From Nocardia sp. NBC_00416 (GTDB taxonomy: Bacteria; Actinomycetota; Actinomycetes; Mycobacteriales; Mycobacteriaceae), in assembly GCF_036032445.1 (NCBI RefSeq), contig NZ_CP107932.1, positions 4,652,501 to 4,716,500 of the forward strand: 64,000 nucleotides of DNA, in the 5' to 3' direction. This document shows positions 15,649 to 25,057 of this stretch, piece by piece. Made by a program: the position numbers and the translations under genes. The number at the start of each line of letters is the position of its first letter. Positions within the stretch are counted from its first letter, which is position 1. Below the pieces are notes generated by a model. That model was not told the DNA's origin and ran no database searches. It saw only the letters and a program-made list of their open reading frames with translations.

Positions 15649-18600
15649 GTGGAGCTGGAGCAGTATCTCGAACGGTTACGGTCGTCGTGCCGCCCTGTCC
15701 GGATCGAGCCGCGGTCGGTGCGGTCGGTACCACTCGCGGGTGGACAACCCCCGGAGACGTGGTACCGGCAGATGGTGGGGCGGCGGTGGTGGGAGGCCGG
15801 GGAGGCGCTCGACGACGTCGATCCTGTCACGCTCGACGCCTACCAGCGGGCGCACCGGGATCATGCGCCGCGCCCGGCGCTCGCGACGCTGACGGCCGCC
15901 GACCGGCCGCGGATCGCGCTGCTCGGGGCGGCCGGGACCGGTAAGTCGACACTCGCCCGGAGCCTGGCGTTCGCGCTGACCAGCCCGGACGGCGATGGTA
16001 CCGGCCTGGCGGGGTTCCTGCCCCTGCTCGTCGAGCCTCGGCACCGAGACGACGAGGGGCGGCACCCGAGCCCCGATCCGGCCGGGCTGCTGCACGAAGT
16101 GGTGTGCGGACCACCGGTACCGGTGGTGGACGGCTTCCTGCGGCGGGGCGGGCGAGCCGTGCTGATCGTCGACGGGGTGGACGAGGTTGCGGGCGTCGCG
16201 GGGCGGGCATCGCTGCTCGGGACCATCGCGCGGTGGGCGCGGCGATACCCACAGGCCCGGGTCGTGATCACCTCCCGCGTCGACGGGTACGACCGGTTCC
16301 CACTGGATCGGGCCGGATTCCACCATTACGAGATCGAGGAGGCCGGCCGGATCGCGGCGCCGACCGGGCTGCCCCCGGCCGGGCTGCCGGTACGGGTCGC
16401 CCGGTCGCTCTGGCAGGGGTGCGACGGCGAGTTGATCAACCGCGTCTCGGATCCGGAGTCGGCCGCGGAGATCGCCGCGGCCGTATCGGGGGACGGCGAG
16501 GGGTTGTGGCGCGCGGCCGGGGACGGCGCGTGGCGATTCGCGGAGCGGGCTGTGCTGGAGCACGCGGTCGCCGCCGATATGGCGGGCCGGCTCACCGGGG
16601 ACGAGATCGGCGACGCGTTCGTGCGGTACTGGCGGGAGCCGTCCTGGCAGGCCGTACTGCCGCGGCTGGCCGGGATGCTCGACACGGCGGCGGCGGGAGA
16701 AGTGTTACGGCGGCTGGTGACCGTCGACCCGCTGTGGCGCCTGCGACCCGAGGGGCTGCCGCGGCACGTGATGCTCGCCGCGCGCTGCCTGGCCGAGATG
16801 GGCGACCCCGGCGCGGGGGCCGCGGCCATGGTCGAGGCGCTGACCACCGCGGTGGAGATGATCGACGAGGAATCGCCGCTGGTGCCCGAGTTCGTATGCG
16901 CCGTGCGGCCGGCGCTCACCCGGCACGCTCGGCTCGGTGAACGCTACCGGGTCTGGTACACAACGGGTTCGCGCTCGGCGCTGGCCACCCGTATCGGCCT
17001 GCTGTTGCTCGGGCCCGACTCCGAATTCCTGCGGTGGGTTCGCTATCGGGTCGCCAACGAAGACCTGTCTCGAAACGCGCGGGTAGCGCTGGTGCAGAGT
17101 CTGGTGGGTTCGGACGACCCGGACAGCGTGCCGTGGCTCACCGGACTGATCGCCCACCGCGATGTCCTCGACGGCATTCGTGCAGAGCTGTTCCCCCGCC
17201 GCGACGGCGGGTTGGGCGCGGCGGCGGTGTCGGTGCTCACCGGCATCCCCGGCACCGCCGCGTTGCTCGCCGAGCACGCGCTCGACGATGACAGCGTCCT
17301 GGTCCGGCGGGCCGCGGTACCGGGGATCCGCGATCTGTCACTGCTCGGGCGGATCGCCGCCGACGACACGGACGCGGACGTGAGACTGGCGGCGACCCGG
17401 GCCGTCGTGCAGCTCGCCCCCACCGACCCGGCCACCCGCGCGCTGCTCGCCGACCGCGCGACCGCTGACGAGGACCCCGAGGTCCGGGTGGCGACGATCG
17501 ACCTGCTCCGCGCCGACCGGCACCACGATCCCGGCACGACTCGGCTGCTGTGGCGTCTCCTCGACGACGAGCAACCCGAGGTACGCGGGGCAGCGGTACG
17601 CGCAGTGGCCGACGCGCCGGATCTGCTGCCGCGGCTGCGCGAGCTGCTCAGCGATCCGGCGTGGACGGTGCGTAACGCCGCCGCACGCGCGGCGGGAGCC
17701 TACTGGCGGCATGACCCCGGCACGGTGGAACTGCTGGTCGGATGTGCGACGGAGGACGACAGCGCCACCGTACGGCAGGCCGCGGTATCCGCGCTGGCGG
17801 GTCGGGTGGACGACCCGGAGACCGCGGAACGGCTGATCGGGTGGGCCGTCGACGACGACTGGGCGGTACGCCGGGCCGCGACGCTGGCGCTCGCCGAATA
17901 CGGACCGGCGGAAAGCCGTGCGCTGCTGCGGGAGTACGTCGCCGACGGCCCGGACGAGCACGCTCACCTGGCGGTCGCGGCGCTGGCGTCCGGGTGGCCA
18001 CGCGACCCTGCCACGGTCGCCGCCTTGCGCCGCGTCGCCGAGAACGGCTTCCACCACACCCGGCTGGCGGCGCTGGCGGCACTGGCCGCCGACCCCGAGC
18101 ACGCGGCGGACGCGCGGTCCTGGTGGTACGGCCTGCTGACCCATGAGGACGAGCCGGCTCGGGCGGCCGCCGTGCCGGAACTCGCGAATCGCTGGCCCGA
18201 TCATCCCGACACGCTGGCGGCGCTGCTCGTGCGCGCCGGTGTGGAGACAGAGCCGGAAGTACGGGCGCTCGCGGTGCGGGTGGTGGGTGCGCGCTGGCCG
18301 GGCCACCCGGATGTCGCCGCGGTGCTGCGCAAGCGGACATCGGCCGACCGCGACCGGACGGTCCGGGAGGCCGCGCTGGCGGAACTGGCAGGCGGCTGGG
18401 CCGGCGATCCGGGCACGGCAGAATTGTTGCGGGAGCGCGCCGAGACCGATCCGGAGATGATCGTCCGGCGGGCGGCCGCGTACGCGCTGGTGTCGGCCCG
18501 GCCGGAGGACCCGGAGACGGCCGACTGGCTGCGCCGGCGGACCGCAGTCGAACCGGACGGCCTGCTGCGGCGGCAGCTGCTGGGCACCGCCATCGAATCC

Positions 18601-20337
18601 TGGCCCGGCGACCCGGCCACCGTGGCGTGGCTGCTGGACGTCGCCGGCACCGCCGCGGACGAGGAAATGCGCAGTCGCGCCGCGCAGTCGCTGCGGGACC
18701 GGTGGCCGGACCATCCGGATGTCGTCGCCTTCTTCGGCAGGCAGGCCGTCGCCGATCCGAACCCCGAGGTCCGGGCCGCCGCCGTCGGTGCGCTACGCGG
18801 TGCCGCGACCCACCGGCTGGTGCTCGACCGAGTGGTCCACGACAGCGAGCCGGTCGTCCGGGCGGCGGCGGTCGCGGCGCTGGCCGCGCACGCGCGCGGC
18901 GAGCCAGGCAGCCTGACTGCGGTCCGCGATCGGGTGGTCCACGACGACGTCGGCAGCGTCCGCAGGCGCGCGCTGGAATCGCTGGCCGCCGGCTGGCCCG
19001 ACGATGCCGGCACGGCGCCACTGCTTCGTGACCGGCTCTCGGCCGATCCGGCCGCCGAGGTTCGCAGCATGGCGGCACAGGTGCTGGTGGAATGCCGGCC
19101 GGACGATTCCCGTACCCGGGCGCTGTTGCACGAGTCCGCTCGTACCGAGCCGGATTGGGAGACGCGGTGGTCGATCGTAGACGCCGTACTGTCCCGGTGG
19201 CGTACCCGTTCCGACACCGTCGACCTCCTGCGGTACTGCACGGTCACCGAACCGAACCATCTCTTCCGGCTGCGGGCCGTGGACAGGCTTGCCGCGCTGT
19301 CGAACTCCGGCACCCTGGCCTGGATACGCGAGTGCGCCGCCGCCGACCAGCCCGGGCCCCGCCTCGCGATCGTGCAACCGCTCCGTGCCACGTGGCCCGA
19401 GCACCCCGACACCCCCGTGATTCTGCTCGGCCTGGCCTCGGACGCGCACGAACTCGTGCGCAAGGAGGCGCTGGAGGAACTCGTACGGGGTGGATGGGAG
19501 AGCCCGGACATCCGTGCCGTACTGCGCGACCGGGCCACCGACCCCGTGGCGTCGGTGCGCGAGGTCGCCGTCCATGCGCTGGGGCGGCACGCCGACGACC
19601 CGGATGTCGCCGAGTTGCTGTTCGCGCTGGCGACCACGGACGACGATTCGGTCCGGTGGCGGGCGGTGCGCGCACTGGACGAGGATCACTGGCCGGACCG
19701 GCCCGAGGTGCTCGTTTGGCTGCGCGAGCACGCCGCCGCCGACCCCGACGACTACATCCGGTCCCTGGCGATCACGACATTGGCGAAACGCTGGCCCGAC
19801 GACCCCGGCACCCGGGCCCTGTTGCACGAGGTCGCCGCCGGCCGCCGAGAAACCGAGGGCTACCTCCGGTCAGCGGCGATCAGCGCCTTGGGCACGGCCG
19901 GCGATGCCGACACCAGGGCGCTGCTGAGCCGGCTCGCCTGCTCCGATTCCGATTCGAGAATCCGCCGCGAGGCGGTCGCGGCACTGACCCACGAATGGTC
20001 CTTGGATCCGGACACGCTGACCCTGGTGCGTGAACTCGCCCTCGCCGCCCCCCACTCGGAGGTCCGGTGGGCGGCCCTTTCTGCCCTCATCGTCCGGAAG
20101 CCGCCGGGCACGAGTGCGCTGCTGCGCCAGGGCGCCGTGGACGATCCCGATGCCGGAATCCGAGCACACCTGCTGGAGGAACTGGCCGACCTGGCCCGAG
20201 ACGATCCCGACACGGCGGATCTGCTGGCCGACCGGGCACACCACGACCCGGACTCCGAGGTGCGGGCACTGGCCGAGGAGACCCTGGCCGCGCTGGGCCA
20301 ACCGCCGCGCACCCGCTGCGCCTGCCACCTGTACTGA
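15649..20337 (+). CDS. NACHT-type STAND NTPase with about thirty HEAT repeats
   Basis: From GTG 15649 (GGAGAAG 5 bases upstream) the protein has 1562 residues. In-frame GTG codons at 15601-15631 are alternative starts. Residues 1-85 are a short N-terminal part. The NTPase core has the Walker A GAAGTGKSTLA (about 93-103), the Walker B AVLIVDGVDEV (170-180) and a sensor TSR at 208-210. From about residue 480 to the end, 30-35-residue helical repeats recur with the pattern WPxDPxTxxLLR...DxxxxVRxxAxxAL. This is the layout of bacterial NACHT or NLR-like proteins, many of which sense phage. No toxic effector domain is visible. Neighbours are housekeeping genes. It ends in RTRCACHLY. Confidence 0.8.
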   Translation: MELEQYLERLRSSCRPVRIEPRSVRSVPLAGGQPPETWYRQMVGRRWWEAGEALDDVDPVTLDAYQRAHRDHAPRPALATLTAADRPRIALLGAAGTGKSTLARSLAFALTSPDGDGTGLAGFLPLLVEPRHRDDEGRHPSPDPAGLLHEVVCGPPVPVVDGFLRRGGRAVLIVDGVDEVAGVAGRASLLGTIARWARRYPQARVVITSRVDGYDRFPLDRAGFHHYEIEEAGRIAAPTGLPPAGLPVRVARSLWQGCDGELINRVSDPESAAEIAAAVSGDGEGLWRAAGDGAWRFAERAVLEHAVAADMAGRLTGDEIGDAFVRYWREPSWQAVLPRLAGMLDTAAAGEVLRRLVTVDPLWRLRPEGLPRHVMLAARCLAEMGDPGAGAAAMVEALTTAVEMIDEESPLVPEFVCAVRPALTRHARLGERYRVWYTTGSRSALATRIGLLLLGPDSEFLRWVRYRVANEDLSRNARVALVQSLVGSDDPDSVPWLTGLIAHRDVLDGIRAELFPRRDGGLGAAAVSVLTGIPGTAALLAEHALDDDSVLVRRAAVPGIRDLSLLGRIAADDTDADVRLAATRAVVQLAPTDPATRALLADRATADEDPEVRVATIDLLRADRHHDPGTTRLLWRLLDDEQPEVRGAAVRAVADAPDLLPRLRELLSDPAWTVRNAAARAAGAYWRHDPGTVELLVGCATEDDSATVRQAAVSALAGRVDDPETAERLIGWAVDDDWAVRRAATLALAEYGPAESRALLREYVADGPDEHAHLAVAALASGWPRDPATVAALRRVAENGFHHTRLAALAALAADPEHAADARSWWYGLLTHEDEPARAAAVPELANRWPDHPDTLAALLVRAGVETEPEVRALAVRVVGARWPGHPDVAAVLRKRTSADRDRTVREAALAELAGGWAGDPGTAELLRERAETDPEMIVRRAAAYALVSARPEDPETADWLRRRTAVEPDGLLRRQLLGTAIESWPGDPATVAWLLDVAGTAADEEMRSRAAQSLRDRWPDHPDVVAFFGRQAVADPNPEVRAAAVGALRGAATHRLVLDRVVHDSEPVVRAAAVAALAAHARGEPGSLTAVRDRVVHDDVGSVRRRALESLAAGWPDDAGTAPLLRDRLSADPAAEVRSMAAQVLVECRPDDSRTRALLHESARTEPDWETRWSIVDAVLSRWRTRSDTVDLLRYCTVTEPNHLFRLRAVDRLAALSNSGTLAWIRECAAADQPGPRLAIVQPLRATWPEHPDTPVILLGLASDAHELVRKEALEELVRGGWESPDIRAVLRDRATDPVASVREVAVHALGRHADDPDVAELLFALATTDDDSVRWRAVRALDEDHWPDRPEVLVWLREHAAADPDDYIRSLAITTLAKRWPDDPGTRALLHEVAAGRRETEGYLRSAAISALGTAGDADTRALLSRLACSDSDSRIRREAVAALTHEWSLDPDTLTLVRELALAAPHSEVRWAALSALIVRKPPGTSALLRQGAVDDPDAGIRAHLLEELADLARDDPDTADLLADRAHHDPDSEVRALAEETLAALGQPPRTRCACHLY

Positions 20338-20366
20338 TCGGGTCCGACACTCGGGAACGCCGATTC

Positions 20367-20406
20367 CGCGAAGGTGTTCCTCGCCCCGGCGAGGAACACC
20401 TTCGCG
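20367..20406. terminator. Bidirectional terminator between the NACHT gene and fprB
   Basis: A perfect 17-bp stem (20367-20383 with 20390-20406) with a 6-nt loop lies between two convergent genes, 30 bp from each stop codon. It would end both transcripts. Confidence 0.8.
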
Positions 20407-20439
20407 AACAGGCCCGGTGCCCGGACGGCTCATCCGGGC

Positions 20440-22116
20440 TCAGGCACCGCCCTTGGCTGCCTGCAGCAGGTCGGCGAGGGAGGTGAACTTGACCCGCGGC
20501 CGACCCGCCTCTTTGCCCGCGCCGCGTTCCGCCTGATCGATGGCCTTCCAGCCGACCCGGTCCACCAGATCGGGCTGGCGTTCCTGTACCAGGGCGCGCA
20601 GCGCATCGCGGTCGGCCGTGGGGGCGACCAGTCTGCCCGAGATGAAGTCGGCGATCAGTCCTTCGACGGTCTCCTCCGAGTCGACCCGGTTGGACCCGAT
20701 GACGCCGCGGGGGCCGCGTTTGATCCAGCCGCTGACGTAGACGCCGGTCAGCGGGGTGCCGTCGGGGCCGGTGACCCGGCCGTGTTCATTGGGCACCACC
20801 GCGCGCTTGTCGTCGAACGGGAGGTCCGGAATCGGCTTTCCGCGGTAGCCGATCGAGCGCAGGACCAGTGTCGCCGGGAGAGTTCCGGTGTCACTGGTGG
20901 GACGGGCGTTGAGGACGCCGTCTTCCTCTACCAGCTCGTTGCGGGCGTACTCGAGTCCTTCGGCCTTGTCGGTGCCGGTGACCGCGGTCGGTGCGGCCAG
21001 GTATTTGAACACGATCCGCTTGTTGCCCTCGGTCGGCGGTTTCGCGGCGAATTCCTCGGCCAGTGCGTACTTCAGCTTCAGCGACGGTTCGACCTCCGGC
21101 GAGTCGAGCAGCGCCTGGGAGGCCGGGTCGAGTTCCAGCTCGGCCGGGTCGATCACGATATCGACCCCGGACAGGTGGGCCAGCGCCAGGAACTCCGGTG
21201 AGGTGTAGGCCGCCTGCAGCGGACCGCGCCGGCCCAGCACCACGACTTCACGGATAGTGCTGCCGCGCAGCGCGGCGAGCGCGTGATCGGCGATATCGGT
21301 TTTGGCCAGTTCGTCCGGATCCACGGTCAGCACCCGGGCCACATCGAGGGCGACATTGCCGTTGCCGACGATGACCGCCCGGTCGCCGGACAGGTCGAAG
21401 GCGCGGTCCGCGTAGTCGGGGTGCCCGTTGTACCAGGCCACGAACTCGGTCGCGGAATGGCTGCCCGGCAGGTCCTCACCCGGGACGCCCATGCGCCGGT
21501 CCGAGGACGCACCCACCGCGTAGAGGACCGCGTGGTGATGCGCCAGCAGCTCCTCATGGGTGATGTGCGTACCGACCTCGACGTTCAGGTAGTACTGCAG
21601 GGTGTCGCGACGGAACGCCGATTCGAACATGCCCGCGACGGTCTTGGTGCCGGGATGGTCGGGCGCCACGCCCGCACGGACCAGCCCCCACGGCGTGGGT
21701 AGCCGGTCGAACATCTCCACTTGGACGTCGCAGCGGCGCAGTAGCTCGTCGGCCGCGTAGGCGGCGGCCGGCCCGGCGCCGACGATCGCGACCCGCAGGG
21801 TGCCCAACTCCTTGGGCGGCCGCACGGGGGTCGAGATGGGGTCCAGATTCGACTCCAGCGGATGCCGCTCGAACCAGGCCGCGTTGATATCCCGGAACCG
21901 GGCCAGCGACGCGGACAGATCGTCCTCGGAGAAGATGGCCTCCACCGGGCACGCGTCGACACAGGCGCCACAGTCGATACAGGTGTCGGGGTCGATGTAG
22001 AGCATCTCGGTCGTGGCGAATTCCGGCTGGTCCGGAGTGGGGCGGATGCAGTCGACCGGGCACTCGGAAACGCAGCTGGCATCGTTACAACAACGCTGCG
22101 TGATTACGTAGGCCAT
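20440..22116 (-). CDS. fprB: Ferredoxin--NADP reductase with an N-terminal ferredoxin domain (FprB type)
   Basis: The 558-residue protein has a 7Fe-type ferredoxin domain in residues 1-70, with CCNDASCVSECPVDC and CIDCGACVDACPV. An adrenodoxin-reductase-like flavoprotein follows, with the FAD motif VGAGPAAAYAADEL near residue 110, the NADP motif VIVGNGNVALDVARV, and GVYVSGWIKRGPRGVIG near the FAD-binding end. This is the layout of mycobacterial FprB. It moves electrons from NADPH to ferredoxins, for instance for cytochrome P450s. It stands alone and is divergent from sixA. Confidence 0.9.
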   Translation of the reverse strand: MAYVITQRCCNDASCVSECPVDCIRPTPDQPEFATTEMLYIDPDTCIDCGACVDACPVEAIFSEDDLSASLARFRDINAAWFERHPLESNLDPISTPVRPPKELGTLRVAIVGAGPAAAYAADELLRRCDVQVEMFDRLPTPWGLVRAGVAPDHPGTKTVAGMFESAFRRDTLQYYLNVEVGTHITHEELLAHHHAVLYAVGASSDRRMGVPGEDLPGSHSATEFVAWYNGHPDYADRAFDLSGDRAVIVGNGNVALDVARVLTVDPDELAKTDIADHALAALRGSTIREVVVLGRRGPLQAAYTSPEFLALAHLSGVDIVIDPAELELDPASQALLDSPEVEPSLKLKYALAEEFAAKPPTEGNKRIVFKYLAAPTAVTGTDKAEGLEYARNELVEEDGVLNARPTSDTGTLPATLVLRSIGYRGKPIPDLPFDDKRAVVPNEHGRVTGPDGTPLTGVYVSGWIKRGPRGVIGSNRVDSEETVEGLIADFISGRLVAPTADRDALRALVQERQPDLVDRVGWKAIDQAERGAGKEAGRPRVKFTSLADLLQAAKGGA

Positions 22117-22292
22117 ATTTGTGCAGATCCTCGAGACTTATGTGCGGACTGGTGCCGTCCGGGTCGCGGTTGGCAGGGCGTGACGACTGAGCGTGGACCG
22201 GGATCACCGGGCCTCCCTCCATTGTGACGCCGCTTTCAGTTTGCCTCGAGTGTGGGATGGATCTCCGCACGGAGGGTGCTTACGGTGGTGCC

Positions 22293-22784
22293 ATGGTCCG
22301 GACTCTGATCTTGATGCGGCACGGCAAATCGGCCTATCCGGCCGGTACCGCCGATCACGAACGACCGCTGGCCCCGCGCGGGCGGCGGGAAGCCGCCCTG
22401 GCAGGCGACTGGTTGCGCGCCACCCGCGCCCCGGTCGACGCGGTGCGCTGCTCCACCGCGACCCGCACCCGCGAAACACTCGGCGCCACCGGAATCGACG
22501 CCCCGGTCGTATTCGACGCGGGAATCTACGAGGCCACCGCCGAGTATCTGATCGAACTGGTCGGACTGACCGACCCGGCGATCTCCACCCTCCTGGTGAT
22601 CGGGCACGCACCGGGAATGCCGTGGACGGCGTGGGATCTGGCCGCCGCGCACGACACCGAAGACGCGCTGCGGCTCAGCCGCAAATTCCCCACCTCGGCC
22701 CTGGCCGTGCTGCGGTTCTCCGGGGCATGGGACCGGATCGGCCCCGGGACCGGCGAACTGGTTGCCTTCCACGTGCCACGTTGA
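22293..22784 (+). CDS. SixA-like phosphohistidine phosphatase
   Basis: The 163-residue protein starts at MVRTLILMRHGKS. The RHG motif with the catalytic histidine (residue 10) and the second histidine in VIGHAPGM (about 113-118) mark the histidine phosphatase superfamily. The small size and the early sequence point to the SixA branch, which removes phosphate from histidine phosphotransfer proteins. The gene lies divergent from fprB. A more general small phosphomonoesterase is possible, since SixA specificity cannot be proven from sequence. Confidence 0.85.
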   Translation: MVRTLILMRHGKSAYPAGTADHERPLAPRGRREAALAGDWLRATRAPVDAVRCSTATRTRETLGATGIDAPVVFDAGIYEATAEYLIELVGLTDPAISTLLVIGHAPGMPWTAWDLAAAHDTEDALRLSRKFPTSALAVLRFSGAWDRIGPGTGELVAFHVPR

Positions 22785-22798
22785 CCCGGAACCGCGGC

Positions 22799-22999
22799 TC
22801 AGCGCAGCAGTTTCCCGCCGAATACCGCACCGGCGCCGAGCAGAACGAGCAGCAGGAACGCCGCCCAGCCGCCGATCAGCCACCAGACCAGTCCGAAGAC
22901 AACGACGACGGGTGCCACCGCGATCGCGGTGATCACCGGGCTGTCCTTGACCGTGGCCCAGGCCGAACGCGCCCGGACCCGGTCGATTTCCTTCGCCAT
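22799..22999 (-). CDS. Small membrane protein
   Basis: This 66-residue protein has two predicted membrane helices (about 22-42 and 44-62) after a charged N-terminus MAKEIDRVRARSAW. The codon pattern and a start near the end of the convergent sixA gene support it as a real gene. The family was not recognised. It is probably an inner-membrane accessory protein of unknown role. Confidence 0.55.
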   Translation of the reverse strand: MAKEIDRVRARSAWATVKDSPVITAIAVAPVVVVFGLVWWLIGGWAAFLLLVLLGAGAVFGGKLLR

Positions 23000-23185
23000 A
23001 TTCCCAGGTTACGTGCCGGACGCCGGATGCGCCGAGACGCGCGATATCCGGCTTGTCAGCCCGGCTGGACGAACACCCGCGACACCGCAGCCCGGGCGCA
23101 CCGGCTGAGTACGCTGGCGCTGGGCGATACGGTCGGCGGCCGTATCGCGAGCAGGAGTATCCGGACGCGGAGAGGAGCTGCGGAG

Positions 23186-23491
23186 ATGACCGAAGCGACC
23201 GAGCAGAGCAAAGTACTGCGCAATGCCGGCGAGAACCGCTACGAGGTGTGGTACGGCGCCGAATTGGCCGGGTTCGCCGAATACACCGAACGCGGTGAGG
23301 AGACCGTTTTCACCCATACCGAGATCGATCCGGCGTTCGGCGGTAAGGGGCTGGGCGGCCGGCTGGCGAAGTTCGCGATCGAGGACACCGTCGAACGCGA
23401 ACGTGAGATCCGGCCCGAATGCGCGTTCATCCGGAGCTACCTGGAGAAACATCCTGAATACAGCGCGCATGTGGTCAGCGGCGGTGAGTGA
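23186..23491 (+). CDS. Small GNAT-type N-acetyltransferase (YjdJ/Gtn1-like)
   Basis: The 101-residue protein starts at MTEATEQSK, with GAGGAG at 23172-23177. It fits the short GNAT family of about 90-100 residues: RYEVWYGAELAGFAEY, then the acetyl-CoA-binding turn GKGLGGRLAKFAIEDT, then RPECAFIRSYLEKHPEY. Such proteins are general acetyltransferases with unknown substrates. It overlaps the following pirin gene by a few bases, so the two are translated together. Confidence 0.8.
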   Translation: MTEATEQSKVLRNAGENRYEVWYGAELAGFAEYTERGEETVFTHTEIDPAFGGKGLGGRLAKFAIEDTVEREREIRPECAFIRSYLEKHPEYSAHVVSGGE

Positions 23492-24464
23492 CCTCGACCC
23501 GCACCCGGCCGAGACGCTGTGCGAGCCGGGAGGTGGTCCCGGGCCGGTAGTGCGGCTGTATCCGGCGCGTGAAGTGCCGCTGGGCGGGGTCCGCGGCACC
23601 TATGTGGAACGGACTCTGCCGCAGCGGGACCTGCCGACCGTCGGCGCCTGGTGCTTCCTGGACTATTTCGGCGCGCCCACGGTTACCGTCACGGATGCGC
23701 CGCCGGATATCGACCCGCATCCGCATATCGGCCTGCAGACCGTGACCTGGCCTTTCGAGGGGATGATCCGGCACCGGGATTCGGTCCGCTCGGATGTGCG
23801 GATCAGACCGGGGCAGCTCAACCTGATGACGTCGGGTCACGGCATCGCCCATTCGGAGTACACGGTTCCCGACGCGCCGGCCGGTCGCGGGCTGCAACTG
23901 TGGATCGCGCTCCCGGACGGGCAGCGCGATATCGCACCCCATTTCGAGCAGCATCGCGATCTGCCCGTCTACACCGCCCCGGGCCTGCGCGCGACCGTAC
24001 TGCTGGGTTCGCTGGCCGGGATGACATCGCCGGCGATCGTCTACACCCCCTTGGTCGGGGCCGATATCGAAATCGATCCGGCCACCACGGCGACGGTCGC
24101 GCTGGACCGGGAGTTCGAGCACGCGGTCCTGGCGGTCGAGGGCACCGTGACCGTGGCCGGAACCGAACTCGCACCCGGTCCGCTGCTGTACCTGGGGACC
24201 GGTCGCGACTCCCTCGAACTGTCCAGCGACTCCGGCGGCCGGTTCGCGCTGATCGGGGGCGAGCCGCTGACCGAGGAACTGGTGATGTGGTGGAACTTCG
24301 TCGCCCGCGACCACGCGGAGATCCTGGCGGCCCGCACAGACTGGGAGGCGCACGACACATCCCGCTTCGGCGATATCGAGGGCCATACGCCCGACCAGCG
24401 CATTCCCGCGCCCCCGCTGCCCGGTGGGCGGCTGAAACCCCGGGCCCGGCTGCCGCACGGCTGA
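23484..24464 (+). CDS. Pirin family protein
   Basis: The double-barrel cupin is 326 residues from GTG 23484. An ATG at 23469 is an alternative start that would give 331 residues. The metal-site region DPHPHIGLQTVTW and the later SGHGIAHSE match pirins, whose histidines and glutamate bind a metal ion. A C-terminal cupin with WWNFVARDHAEI follows. Many bacterial pirins are quercetin dioxygenase-like or modulate redox metabolism. It follows the GNAT gene with an overlap and is upstream of a MerR regulator. Confidence 0.85.
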   Translation: MSDLDPHPAETLCEPGGGPGPVVRLYPAREVPLGGVRGTYVERTLPQRDLPTVGAWCFLDYFGAPTVTVTDAPPDIDPHPHIGLQTVTWPFEGMIRHRDSVRSDVRIRPGQLNLMTSGHGIAHSEYTVPDAPAGRGLQLWIALPDGQRDIAPHFEQHRDLPVYTAPGLRATVLLGSLAGMTSPAIVYTPLVGADIEIDPATTATVALDREFEHAVLAVEGTVTVAGTELAPGPLLYLGTGRDSLELSSDSGGRFALIGGEPLTEELVMWWNFVARDHAEILAARTDWEAHDTSRFGDIEGHTPDQRIPAPPLPGGRLKPRARLPHG

Positions 24465-24481
24465 AGCTCCGAATTTCCTAC

Positions 24482-24510
24482 TTGCTTGGAGTCCACTCCA
24501 GGTGGATAAC
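24482..24510 (+). promoter_or_regulatory. MerR-type promoter and operator
   Basis: The -35 TTGCTT (24482-24487) and the -10 GATAAC (24505-24510) are 17 bp apart. Between them lies the inverted repeat TTGGAGT-CC-ACTCCAG, a MerR-family operator placed between the two elements. It is well placed to control the merR-AKR operon starting at 24595. Confidence 0.65.
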
Positions 24511-24594
24511 GTTGTCCGTGTTCGACGAGAGGGCCTGGTGCGCGACATCAAATGATGCTGTGGCACAACAGGATTCGATAAGGATGGTGGATTC

Positions 24595-25041
24595 GTGAGC
24601 ATTACCGACCCGATTCGGGACGATGCCGACACCACCCGGGAACTCCCCCGCCATTCGATCGGGGCCGCGGCCGCGCACTGCGGGCTGAGCCAGGACACCC
24701 TGCGCTGGTACGAGCGCATCGGCCTGCTCGCCCATATCGGGCGTGACCACACCGGCAAACGCCGGTTCAGCGACCGGGACCTGGCATGGCTGACCCTGAT
24801 CACCCGGTTGCGCACCACCGGGATGTCGGTGGCGGACATGATCCGCTATGCCGAACTGGTCCGCGCCGGTGCGAGCACCGTTCCCGAACGGCTCGCGATG
24901 TTCCGCACGACCCGCGCCGGCGTCCTCGAACGTATCGCCGAACTACAGCAGACCGTGGCGGTGCTGGATCGCAAGATCTCGATCTACGAACAGCACACTC
25001 CGAGTGACGCCGCCCGGTCACCCGACAACGCAGCATCGTGA
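24595..25041 (+). CDS. MerR-family transcriptional regulator
   Basis: The 148-residue protein starts at GTG with AAGGAT upstream. The winged-helix part has SIGAAAAHCGLSQDTLRWYERIGLLAHIGR (about residues 20-50) and RRFSDRDLAWLTLITRLRTTGM. A coiled-coil dimerisation helix ends near residue 130. It belongs to the AKR-linked MerR type, without obvious metal cysteines. It is followed 16 bp later by an aldo/keto reductase gene and probably controls that gene through the operator at 24482-24510. The inducer is unknown. Confidence 0.85.
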   Translation: MSITDPIRDDADTTRELPRHSIGAAAAHCGLSQDTLRWYERIGLLAHIGRDHTGKRRFSDRDLAWLTLITRLRTTGMSVADMIRYAELVRAGASTVPERLAMFRTTRAGVLERIAELQQTVAVLDRKISIYEQHTPSDAARSPDNAAS

Positions 25042-25057
25042 AGGGACACCCGAGACT

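Noticed and set aside
15649..22116. Defence island around the NACHT-HEAT gene
   Set aside because: The flanking genes are a thioesterase, FprB, SixA and a pirin. No nuclease, restriction or abortive infection gene is near.
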